In this document: in pieces, positions 1 to 7,713 of the stretch
How positions within the stretch are numbered: the first letter of the stretch is position 1
Layout of the letters: each line of letters begins with the position of its first letter
Assembly (NCBI RefSeq): GCF_003287935.1
Contig: NZ_CP030287.1
Coordinates: 3,066,267 to 3,130,266, forward strand
Source of the DNA: Streptomyces sp. ICC1
GTDB lineage: Bacteria; Actinomycetota; Actinomycetes; Streptomycetales; Streptomycetaceae
Direction of reading: 5' to 3'
DNA: 64,000 nt
Translations under genes and position numbers: made by a program
The notes under the pieces: generated by a model
The model's input: the letters and a program-made list of their open reading frames with translations, nothing else
Database searches by the model: none
Told to the model about the DNA's origin: nothing

Positions 1-780
1 GCGCAGGCGCTGACCGTCCCCAAGGGCGATTCGTACGAGCGGCTCGGCATCATGCCCACCTTCCACGGCTACGAGACGGCCCCCCAGCGCCTGGCCGCCC
101 AGTGGAACCCGACGTACTTCGGCGCCGACGGCAAGTCCAACCTGGCCAAGGACCCCGCCTTCGCGAAGATGCTGACGGCGCAGAAGGGCCTGGTCGGCAA
201 GCTCGGCGGCTACGAGAAGCTGGAGAAGTTCCGCAACACCTTCGGCGACGAGTGGAGCGCGGAGCACCCCTTCCACCAGGGTCTGGTGGCCATGCAGATC
301 GACGGCGAATGGCGGGCGGCCATGGCCAAGGAGGCCGGGGTGAAGTTCGAGATCGCCACCGCGCCGATGCCCGTCCCCGACGACCAGCTCGCCGACTACG
401 GCAAGGGCTACCTCGCCGGCACGATCATGGGCATCTCCTCGAAGAGCTCGAAGCAGAACGCCGCCTGGGAGCTCACGCAGTACATGACGTCCGACACCGA
501 CGCGGTCGTGGACTTCGCCAACGCCATCCACAACATCCCCTCGACGCTGGCCGCGCTCGAATCCCCCAGGCTCCAGGTGGCCCCGGAGTTCAAGACGTTC
601 ATCGACATCGCCAGGCACCCGAAGTCGAACACCACGCCCGCGCAGGTCGACGGCGGCACCTACCAGCTGACCTTCACCGACTTCGCGTACTCGGTCGAGA
701 AGGGCGACGTCACGGACATCCCGGCCGGGCTCGCCAAGACCGACCAGCAGATCGACACGGACATCGCGAAGGCGAAGTAG
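1..780 (+). CDS. Sugar ABC transporter substrate-binding protein, 3' part
   Basis: The frame is open from the first base and ends in TAG at 778-780, giving the last 259 residues of an extracellular solute-binding protein. Residues such as FHGYETAPQRLAAQW and GDEWSAEHPFHQGLVAMQIDGEW are in the style of family 1 sugar-binding proteins. The signal peptide and any lipobox lie outside the window. Two permease genes follow after 6 bp, so this is the binding component of that importer, acting outside the membrane. The internal ATG at 52 is not a real start because coding continues upstream of it. The substrate cannot be read from the sequence; the downstream GH4 enzyme suggests a beta-glucoside or other disaccharide. 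Confidence 0.9.
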   Translation, partial: AQALTVPKGDSYERLGIMPTFHGYETAPQRLAAQWNPTYFGADGKSNLAKDPAFAKMLTAQKGLVGKLGGYEKLEKFRNTFGDEWSAEHPFHQGLVAMQIDGEWRAAMAKEAGVKFEIATAPMPVPDDQLADYGKGYLAGTIMGISSKSSKQNAAWELTQYMTSDTDAVVDFANAIHNIPSTLAALESPRLQVAPEFKTFIDIARHPKSNTTPAQVDGGTYQLTFTDFAYSVEKGDVTDIPAGLAKTDQQIDTDIAKAK

Positions 781-786
781 CCACCC

Positions 787-1746
787 ATGACCACGACCGC
801 GATCCCCCCCTCCCCCGAGCTGCGGGCGAAGCGCGGCAGCTCGGCGCTGCGCACGGCGGCCTTCATGTCGCCCTGGCTGATCGGGTTCAGCGTCTTCTTC
901 GCCTACCCGCTCGTCTCGACCGTCTACTTCTCCTTCACCAAGTACGACGGCTTCCGCCCGCCCGTCTTCAACGGGCTGGACAACTGGTCCTACGTCTTCG
1001 CCGACCTCCCGATGTTCTGGCCGGCGATGCGCAACACCCTGTGGCTGGTCCTGGTCATGGTCGCCTGCCGGGTCGCCTTCGGCCTCGGCATCGGCCTGCT
1101 CATCACGAAGATCAAGCTGGGTACGGGCGTCTTCCGCACCCTGTTCTACCTGCCCTACCTGGCCCCGCCGGTGGCGGCGACCCTGGCCTTCGTCTTCCTG
1201 CTCAACCCGGGCACCGGCCCGGTGAACACCCTGCTGGAGGCGGTCGGGCTGCCCGCGCCCGGCTGGTTCACGGACCCCGCCTGGTCCAAGCCGGCGCTGA
1301 CCGCGCTCGCGGTGTGGGGGGTCGGCGACCTGATGGTCATCTTCATGGCCTCGCTGCTCGACGTACCGCGCGAGCAGTACGAGGCCGCCGAGCTGGACGG
1401 GGCCGGGCCGCTGGCGCGCTTCCGCCACATCACCCTGCCGAACATCTCCCCGATCATCCTGTTCGCGGTGGTCACCGGGGTCATCCAGGCGATGCAGTTC
1501 TACACACAGCCCCTGGTGGCGGGGAAGGTGGCGTCCGGCGTGATGGGCGGCTCGGGGCAGCAGTTCGAGCCCGGGTACCCCGAGAAGTCCACGCTGACCC
1601 TCCCCCAGGTCATCTACAACGTCGGCTTCCAGCGCTTCGACTACGGCACCGCCTGCGTGGTCGCCCTGGTGCTGTTCGCCCTCTCCATGGCCTTCACCGC
1701 GCTGCTGATGCGGCGGCGCGGCGGGCTGATCGAGGCAGGTGACTGA
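787..1746 (+). CDS. Sugar ABC transporter permease 1 (MalF-like)
   Basis: A 319-residue inner-membrane permease with about six hydrophobic segments, the first near residues 25-45. The cytoplasmic EAA loop that contacts the ATPase is clear (YEAAELDGAGPLARFRHITLP, near residues 200-220). It starts 6 bp after the binding-protein gene and ends 5 bp before the second permease, so the three are one operon. No ATPase gene is present here. Many actinomycete sugar importers share a distant MsiK-type ATPase, which is the likely partner by family knowledge and is not seen in this window. Confidence 0.92.
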   Translation: MTTTAIPPSPELRAKRGSSALRTAAFMSPWLIGFSVFFAYPLVSTVYFSFTKYDGFRPPVFNGLDNWSYVFADLPMFWPAMRNTLWLVLVMVACRVAFGLGIGLLITKIKLGTGVFRTLFYLPYLAPPVAATLAFVFLLNPGTGPVNTLLEAVGLPAPGWFTDPAWSKPALTALAVWGVGDLMVIFMASLLDVPREQYEAAELDGAGPLARFRHITLPNISPIILFAVVTGVIQAMQFYTQPLVAGKVASGVMGGSGQQFEPGYPEKSTLTLPQVIYNVGFQRFDYGTACVVALVLFALSMAFTALLMRRRGGLIEAGD

Positions 1747-1751
1747 GGAAC

Positions 1752-2666
1752 ATGAGCCAGACCATCACCCGCGCGGAGCGGACCCCGGATCCCACCGCGT
1801 CCGGTCCCTCGCGGTCGGCGCGCGCCGTGCGCACCGCGCGCCGCCGGGCCGTCCTGCACTGGATCGCCGTGCACTCCCTCGGCGTCGCCGCGGCCCTCTT
1901 CTTCGTCCTCCCCTTCGTCTTCCTCTTCCTGACCTCGGTGATGAGCGACCAGCAGGCGCTGACCCGCGACCTGTGGCCGCGCAGCTGGGAATGGGGCAAC
2001 TACGCGAAGGTGTGGGACACCCCCGGCTTCCTGACCTGGTGGCGCAACACCCTGCTGTACGCGGGCCTCGGCACCGTGCTGACCGTGGTCTCCTCGGTGC
2101 CCGTCGCCTACGCGCTCGCCAAGTTCCGCTTCCGCGGCCGGCGGCTCTCGCTGCTGCTGGTGATCGCCATGATGATGCTGCCGCCGCAGGTGGTCGTCAT
2201 CCCGATGTACCTGTTCTGGGCCAAGCAGCTGGACCTGTCCGGCACGCTGTGGCCGCTGATCATCCCGATGGCCTTCGGCGACGCCTTCTCCATCTTCCTG
2301 CTGCGCCAGTTCCTGCTGACCATCCCCGACGAGTACCTGGACGCCGCCAAGGTCGACGGCTGCGGCGAGCTCCGCACCCTGCTGCGGGTGGTGCTGCCGA
2401 TGGCGAAGCCCGGCATCGCCGCCGTCGCGCTGTTCCAGTTCTTCGCCGCCTGGAACGACTACTTCGGCCCGCAGATCTACGCGTCCGACAACCCGGCCGC
2501 CTGGACCCTCAGTTACGGACTGGAGTCCTTCAAGGGCGCCCACCACACCAACTGGAACCTCACCATGGCCGCGACCGTGCTGGTCATGGCCCCCGTGATC
2601 GTCCTCTTCTTCTTCGCCCAGAAGGCATTCGTCGAGGGCGTCACCCTGACCGGAGTGAAAGGCTAG
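1752..2666 (+). CDS. Sugar ABC transporter permease 2 (MalG-like)
   Basis: A 304-residue permease with an arginine-rich N-terminus, about six membrane segments and the EAA motif (YLDAAKVDGCGELRTLLRVVLP, around residues 197-217) followed by the expected MAKPG. A GAGGAA ribosome-binding site sits just upstream of the ATG at 1752. It pairs with the preceding permease to form the translocation channel for the sugar imported by the binding protein at the window edge. The GH4 gene starts 5 bp after its stop. Confidence 0.92.
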   Translation: MSQTITRAERTPDPTASGPSRSARAVRTARRRAVLHWIAVHSLGVAAALFFVLPFVFLFLTSVMSDQQALTRDLWPRSWEWGNYAKVWDTPGFLTWWRNTLLYAGLGTVLTVVSSVPVAYALAKFRFRGRRLSLLLVIAMMMLPPQVVVIPMYLFWAKQLDLSGTLWPLIIPMAFGDAFSIFLLRQFLLTIPDEYLDAAKVDGCGELRTLLRVVLPMAKPGIAAVALFQFFAAWNDYFGPQIYASDNPAAWTLSYGLESFKGAHHTNWNLTMAATVLVMAPVIVLFFFAQKAFVEGVTLTGVKG

Positions 2667-2671
2667 TAACG

Positions 2672-3937
2672 ATGAAACTCGCAGTGGTGGGCGGCGGTTC
2701 CACCTACACGCCCGAGCTGATCGACGGATTCGCGCGCCTGCGCGACACCCTGCCCATCAGCGAGCTCGTCCTGATCGACCCGGCGGCCGACCGGCTGGAG
2801 CTGATCGGCGGCCTGGCCCGGCGGATCTTCGCCAAGCAGGGGCACCAGGGCCGGATCACCACCACCTCCGACCTCGACGCGGGCGTCGCCGACGCGGACG
2901 CGGTGCTGCTGCAGCTGCGCATCGGCGGCCAGGCGGCCCGCCTCCAGGACGAGACCTGGCCGCTGGAGTGCGGCTGCGTCGGCCAGGAGACCACCGGCGC
3001 GGGCGGCCTCGCCAAGGCGCTGCGCACGGTGCCCGTGGTCCTCGACATCGCGGAGCGGGTGCGACGCTCCAACCCGGACGCGTGGATCATCGACTTCACC
3101 AACCCGGTCGGGATCGTCACCCGCGCCCTGCTCCAGGCCGGGCACAAGGCGGTCGGGCTGTGCAACGTCGCCATCGGCTTCCAGCGCCGGTTCGCCGCGA
3201 TGCTGGACCTGACTCCGGCCGACATCCACCTCGACCACGTGGGCCTCAACCACCTCACGTGGGAGCTGGGGGTGCGCAAGGGCGGTCCGGAGGGCGAGAA
3301 CCTGCTGCCGGGGCTGATCGCCGCGCACGGCGACGCCATCGCCGCGGACCTGCGCCTGCCGCGCGCGGTGCTGGACCGGCTCGGCGCCGTGCCCTCGTAC
3401 TACCTGCGCTACTTCTACGCGCACGACGAGGTGGTCCGGGAGCTCGGGACCAAGCCCTCGCGGGCCGCCGAGGTCGCCGCGATGGAGAAGGAGCTGCTCG
3501 GCCTGTACGGGGATCCCGCGCTCGACGAGAAGCCGGAGCTGCTCTCCAAGCGGGGCGGGGCCTTCTACTCGGAGGCGGCCGTGGACCTGGCCGCGGCCCT
3601 GCTGGGCGACGGCGGCAGCGCCGTACAGGTGGTCAACACCCTCAACAACGGCACCCTGCCCTTCCTCCCCGACGACGCCGTCATCGAGGTGCAGGCCCGG
3701 GTGGACCGCTCCGGACCGGCGCCGCTGGCCGTACCCCGCCTGGACCCGCTGTACGCGGGGCTCGTCGGGCACGTGACGGCGTACGAGGACCTCGCGCTGG
3801 ACGCGGCGCTGCGCGGCGGCCGCGAGCGGGTCTTCAAGGCCCTGCTGGCACACCCGCTGGTGGGGCAGTTCGACCTCGCCGAGGGGCTGACCGACCGGCT
3901 CCTCGCGCACAACAAGGAGCATCTGGCATGGGCGTGA
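2672..3937 (+). CDS. 6-phospho-beta-glucosidase, glycoside hydrolase family 4
   Basis: A 421-residue GH4 enzyme. The N-terminus has the NAD-binding glycine motif VVGGGSTYTPEL (5-16). The family motif QETTGAGG is at 105-112. The metal ligands are present: Cys164 in GLCNVAIG and His194 in GLNHLTW. GH4 enzymes cleave glycosides by an NAD+- and Mn2+-dependent redox-elimination route, and this subgroup usually acts on 6-phosphorylated beta-glucosides in the cytosol. ATG 2672 lies 5 bp after the permease stop. The usual partner is a PTS, but here the neighbours are an ABC importer and a sugar kinase, so a kinase may supply the phosphorylated substrate. The exact substrate is inferred. Confidence 0.9.
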   Translation: MKLAVVGGGSTYTPELIDGFARLRDTLPISELVLIDPAADRLELIGGLARRIFAKQGHQGRITTTSDLDAGVADADAVLLQLRIGGQAARLQDETWPLECGCVGQETTGAGGLAKALRTVPVVLDIAERVRRSNPDAWIIDFTNPVGIVTRALLQAGHKAVGLCNVAIGFQRRFAAMLDLTPADIHLDHVGLNHLTWELGVRKGGPEGENLLPGLIAAHGDAIAADLRLPRAVLDRLGAVPSYYLRYFYAHDEVVRELGTKPSRAAEVAAMEKELLGLYGDPALDEKPELLSKRGGAFYSEAAVDLAAALLGDGGSAVQVVNTLNNGTLPFLPDDAVIEVQARVDRSGPAPLAVPRLDPLYAGLVGHVTAYEDLALDAALRGGRERVFKALLAHPLVGQFDLAEGLTDRLLAHNKEHLAWA

Positions 3938-4947
3938 GCCGGCCCGTCCCGCCGGCGGCCGCGGCGGTCCTCGCCGTGGACGCGGGCAACAGCAAGACGG
4001 ACGTGGCGCTGATCGCCGCGGACGGCCGCGTCCTCGGCACCGGGCGCGCGGGCGGCTTCCAGCCCCCGCGCGTCGGGGTGGAGGCGGCGGTGGACGTCGT
4101 CGGACAGGCCGTCGCCGAGGCGGTCGAGGCCGCCGGGATGGCGCACCTCGCGCCCGGCAGTCCGTACGCCGTCCAGGTCTCGGCCTGTCTGGCCAACGCG
4201 GACCTGCCGGTGGAGGAGCTCCAGCTCGCGCGGGCCATCGGCGCGCGCGGCTGGGGCACGGCCACCGAGGTGCGCAACGACACCTTCGCGATCCTGCGGG
4301 CCGGGCTGACCGGGGCCGGGGGGCCGCGCGGGGTCGCGGTGGTGTGCGGGGCCGGGATCAACTGCGTGGGCATGCTGCCCGACGGGCGCACGGCCCGCTT
4401 CCCGGCGCTCGGGCAGATCTCGGGCGACTGGGGCGGCGGCGGCGGACTGGCCTTCGAGGCCATGTGGTGGGCGGCGCGCGCCGAGGACGGACGCGGCGGG
4501 CCGACCGCTCTCGCGGCGGCCCTGCCGGGCCACTTCGGGCTGGGTTCCATGTACGCACTGATCGAGGCGGTCCACCTGGGCACGATCGCGCCCGGCCGCG
4601 TCCACGAGCTCGTGCCCGTGCTGTTCGCGGCGGCCGCGGGCGGCGACGCGGTCGCCTCGGCGCTCGTCGAGCGGCAGGCCGAGGAGGTGGTGGCGCTGGC
4701 GTCGGTGGCGCTGGACCGGCTCGGACTGCTGGGCGAGGAGGCGCCCGTACTGCTCGGCGGCGGCGTGCTGGCCGCCCGGCACCCGCAGCTGAACGGGCGG
4801 ATCGGGGAGCTGCTCGCCGAGCGGGCCCCGTACGCCCTGCTGTCGGTGGTGACGGCCCCGCCGGTGCTGGGCGCCGGCCTGCTGGGGCTGGACGCGATCG
4901 GCGCGGGCCCCGAGGCCCACGGCAAGCTGCGTGCCCATTTCGGTTGA
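3928..4947 (+). CDS. BadF/BcrA-type sugar kinase (N-acetylglucosamine-kinase-like)
   Basis: A 339-residue ASKHA-fold ATPase. The phosphate-1 motif DAGNSKTDVAL is at residues 18-28. A phosphate-2-like glycine stretch (VVCGAGINCVG) lies near 133-143, followed by SGDWGGGGGLAFEA and a C-terminal adenosine motif (PVLLGGGVL). The family includes N-acetylglucosamine and glucosamine kinases. The ATG at 3928 overlaps the GH4 stop by 10 bp, which implies translational coupling and a joint role. It probably phosphorylates the imported sugar or a hydrolysis product. It is the last gene of the operon; the sugar is unknown. Confidence 0.85.
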   Translation: MGVSRPVPPAAAAVLAVDAGNSKTDVALIAADGRVLGTGRAGGFQPPRVGVEAAVDVVGQAVAEAVEAAGMAHLAPGSPYAVQVSACLANADLPVEELQLARAIGARGWGTATEVRNDTFAILRAGLTGAGGPRGVAVVCGAGINCVGMLPDGRTARFPALGQISGDWGGGGGLAFEAMWWAARAEDGRGGPTALAAALPGHFGLGSMYALIEAVHLGTIAPGRVHELVPVLFAAAAGGDAVASALVERQAEEVVALASVALDRLGLLGEEAPVLLGGGVLAARHPQLNGRIGELLAERAPYALLSVVTAPPVLGAGLLGLDAIGAGPEAHGKLRAHFG

Positions 4948-5201
4948 ATGCTCCTCGCCCGAAAGGACGCCGACACCCCCGACCCGAAAGAGTGACCCCC
5001 GTGGGCGACCGGTCAGGAACCACGGAGGGCTCCGGGGCGTATTCACGGTGAAGGGGTGACGGAGGGGTCGCGCGCGGGAGGGGGGCGGCGCCGGGGGGAC
5101 GGACCGGGGCGGATCGTGCTTGATCCAGCACCGGGTGCTGTGGTCCACCGTCACTAAGGCCATACTGCTGCGAAGCACTAAGGACCGAGGGGGAGGTCAC
5201 G
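4948..5201 (+). promoter_or_regulatory. Intergenic region upstream of the glnX-like operon
   Basis: This 254-bp gap contains no convincing ORF. It holds a short hairpin (CAGCACCGGGTGCTG, about 5125-5139), a direct repeat CACTAAGG at 5152-5159 and 5176-5183 (24 bp apart), and a GGGGAGG ribosome-binding site ending 6 bp before the GTG at 5202. The promoter of the downstream seven-gene operon should lie here. CATACT near 5161 is a possible -10, but no clear -35 partner was found. The direct repeat is a candidate regulator site. Confidence 0.35.
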
Positions 5202-6608
5202 GTGGCCATCACGTCACGCGCGCCCGCGCCCGGAGGCGGCCTCGCGGCGCCCTCCGCGCCGCCCGCGCCACCGCCCGACGGGCTGCCCCGGCGGGTCACC
5301 GCCTGGGCCGAGGGCGTGGACCGGCTGCGCGCGGCCGCCACGACCGAGCCGGGCCGGCTGCGGATCATCGGCGCGGTCCTGGCCGCTCTGGTCCTGCTGT
5401 TCGGCGCGGTGTCCTTCTGGGAGGTCTCCGGCCGGGTCACCGCCGCCGACGACGTGGTGGGCCGCAGCCAGCCGCTGAGCGCCGACGCGGCGAGCATCTA
5501 CCGCTCGCTGGCCGATGCCGACACGGCCTCCTCCAGCGGGTTCCTCGCGGGCAGCGACGAGCCGCGCGAGGTCCGCCAGCGGTACGAGAAGGACATGGCC
5601 AACGCGTCCCGGCTGCTGGTGAGCGCGGCCGCGAACACCACGGCCGGCGAGGACTCCCGCAAACAGATCACCCTGCTGAGCGAGCAGCTCCCCCGCTACT
5701 CCGGCCTCATCGAGCAGGCCCGGGCCACCAACAAGCAGGGCCTGCCGCTCGGCGGCGCCTACCTGCGCTACGCCAACGAGCAGATGAGCACCCAGCTGCT
5801 GCCCGCCGCGCAGCGGCTCTACGAGTCGGAGACCGGCCGGCTCTACACGGACTACGACGACGCCCGCTCCGTGCCGCTGGCCTCGATCGGCACGGGCCTG
5901 CTCGCGCTGGCCGCCCTGCTCTGGGCCCAGCTGCGCAACTACCGCCGGACCAACCGGGTCTTCAACCACGGGCTGGTCGCGGCGACCGCCGCCTCGCTGG
6001 TGGTGCTGCTGTGGCTGGTCGCCGGGCACACGGTCGCCCGGTCGGGGCTGAGCGAGGCGCGCGCGGAGGGGCAGGAGTCCCTCAAGGTGCTCAACGACGC
6101 GCGGATCGCCTCGCTGCGGGCGCGGGCGAACGAGAACCTGACGCTGATCTCGCGCGGCGCCGTCCTGGCGGACGACAAGAAGTCCGACAAGTACGACGTG
6201 GACTACGACCACGACATGAAGCTCCTGGAAGCGGGCCTCGCGACGGCGTCGAAGCTCGCGGACGACGAGGCCGGCCGCGCCCCGGTCGCCGGCGCCACCG
6301 ACGGGGTCAAGCGGTGGAAGGAACTGCACACGGCCGCCCGGCAGACGGACTTGAAGGGCGACTACCAGGGCGCCCTCGGCCAGGTCATCGGGGACAAGGA
6401 CCACAAGGAGTACAGCGGGACCGCCTTCGACACGGTGGACGCCTCGCTGGAACAGGCCGTGGTCCACGAGCAGCGGGAGTTCACCCGGGCGGCCCAGGGC
6501 GGGCTCGGGGCGCTCGACGGTTTGTTGACAGGCACGGCGGCCCTGGCGGTCGTCGGCGCGGTGGCGGCACTGCTCGGCATCGGCCGCAGGCTTTCGGAGT
6601 ACAGGTGA
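5202..6608 (+). CDS. glnX-like: GlnX-like sensory membrane protein
   Basis: A 468-residue membrane protein with a Pro/Ala-rich cytoplasmic N-terminus, a membrane segment at about 55-75, a mostly helical external domain (76-225), two membrane segments near 227-247 and 262-282, a second external domain (283-435) and a last membrane segment near 440-460. This layout and the neighbourhood match GlnX, which links the binding protein GlnH to kinase PknG in mycobacteria and corynebacteria. GTG 5202 was chosen because GGGGAGG precedes it. Its stop overlaps the next start (GTGA). The topology is read from the sequence; the signalling role is inferred from family and context. Confidence 0.8.
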   Translation: MAITSRAPAPGGGLAAPSAPPAPPPDGLPRRVTAWAEGVDRLRAAATTEPGRLRIIGAVLAALVLLFGAVSFWEVSGRVTAADDVVGRSQPLSADAASIYRSLADADTASSSGFLAGSDEPREVRQRYEKDMANASRLLVSAAANTTAGEDSRKQITLLSEQLPRYSGLIEQARATNKQGLPLGGAYLRYANEQMSTQLLPAAQRLYESETGRLYTDYDDARSVPLASIGTGLLALAALLWAQLRNYRRTNRVFNHGLVAATAASLVVLLWLVAGHTVARSGLSEARAEGQESLKVLNDARIASLRARANENLTLISRGAVLADDKKSDKYDVDYDHDMKLLEAGLATASKLADDEAGRAPVAGATDGVKRWKELHTAARQTDLKGDYQGALGQVIGDKDHKEYSGTAFDTVDASLEQAVVHEQREFTRAAQGGLGALDGLLTGTAALAVVGAVAALLGIGRRLSEYR

Positions 6609-7708
6609 GCGCGATGCCGGGACGGACGAGGCACGAGGACGAGGGCTCCGGGAACGCGGGGGCCATCGGGACCACCAGGGCCGCCGGGCTCCACGGCGCG
6701 GACGCGGAGCACGAGCCCGGCGGCCTGCGGCGGTTCGCGCGCCGGCTGCGCGGCTGGGGCGGGGTCGGCGCGATGGCGGCGGCCTGCGCGCTGACGGCCG
6801 CGGCCGTGCTCCTGCCACTGGCCCACGCGGCCCCGGGCGGCACGGGACACGCGGCGCCGGTGCGCGAGCCGGCCAGGATGGCCGTGGCCCCGCTGGCTCC
6901 CGGCGACACCTGCCAGGACCCGGAGGCGAGCCTGCGGCCGGGCGGACTGGACGGCCCGGCCATCCAGCGGATCCGCGCGGCGGGCCACCTCGTCGCGGGC
7001 GTGGACCAGAACAGCTTCAAGTGGGGCTACCGCAATCCGGCCGGCCAGCTCGACGGCTTCGACATCGCCCTGGTCAAGGCCATAGCCAAGGACATCCTCG
7101 GCGACGAGAAGGCGGTCATCTACCGGGCGATCCCCACCAGCCAGCGCATCCCCGCGCTCAAGGACAACACCGTCGACATCGTCGTGCGGACGATGACCAT
7201 CAACTGCAAGCGGCTGGAGGACGTCGCCTTCTCGACGGCGTACTTCGAGGCGGGACAGCAGGTGCTGGCGCCCAAGGGCTCGGCGATCACCGGCTACGAC
7301 GCCTCCCTGAAGGACCGCAGGATCTGCACGGCGGCCGGTTCCACGGCGGAGGCGGCCCTGGCCTCCCAGTCGTACGGGTCCGTCCCGGTCAGCGTGCCCA
7401 ACCAGCTGGACTGCCTGGTCCGGCTGCAGTTGGGCGAGGTGGACGGCATCATCACGGACAACGCCCTCGCCGCCGGCCAGGCCGCGCAGGACCCCTCGAT
7501 CCAGCTGGTCGGCTCCCCGTTCACCAAGGAGTTCTACGGGGTGGCCATGAACAAGGACGCCGGCGATCTGGTGCGGCGGGTCAACAAGGTCCTGGAGGAC
7601 TACCGTGCGGGCGGTGAGAACAGCCCGTGGATGAGCGCCTACACGACCCATCTCAAGCCCGTGCTGCCCGGCGTGAGCGGACCGCCGGCGCCCAAGTACC
7701 GGGACTGA
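6605..7708 (+). CDS. glnH-like: GlnH-like amino-acid-binding protein
   Basis: A 367-residue family 3 solute-binding protein with a hydrophobic signal segment near residues 57-80 and an Ala-His-Ala-type cleavage region. The substrate-domain pattern is typical: GFDIALVKAIAKDILG, then VDIVVRTMTIN and later DGIITDN. It resembles glutamate/glutamine/aspartate-binding proteins. There is no lipobox cysteine after the signal, unlike lipoprotein GlnH, so it may be secreted or anchored by its N-terminus. GTG 6605 overlaps the upstream stop by 4 bp; ATG 6614 is the alternative. No permease or ATPase accompanies it, which fits a sensing role better than transport. Confidence 0.85.
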   Translation: MSAMPGRTRHEDEGSGNAGAIGTTRAAGLHGADAEHEPGGLRRFARRLRGWGGVGAMAAACALTAAAVLLPLAHAAPGGTGHAAPVREPARMAVAPLAPGDTCQDPEASLRPGGLDGPAIQRIRAAGHLVAGVDQNSFKWGYRNPAGQLDGFDIALVKAIAKDILGDEKAVIYRAIPTSQRIPALKDNTVDIVVRTMTINCKRLEDVAFSTAYFEAGQQVLAPKGSAITGYDASLKDRRICTAAGSTAEAALASQSYGSVPVSVPNQLDCLVRLQLGEVDGIITDNALAAGQAAQDPSIQLVGSPFTKEFYGVAMNKDAGDLVRRVNKVLEDYRAGGENSPWMSAYTTHLKPVLPGVSGPPAPKYRD

Positions 7709-7713
7709 GGCCG

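Noticed and set aside
1..4947. Sugar operon as the DasABC chitobiose or NgcEFG GlcNAc system
   Set aside because: The presence of GH4 and a BadF-type kinase and the lack of any diagnostic specificity residue in the partial binding protein do not allow either assignment.
5120..6604. Continuous ORF running through the glnX-like gene into glnH-like
   Set aside because: The upstream part is Arg/Gly-rich shadow sequence; the real binding-protein gene starts at 6605 with a GTGA overlap.
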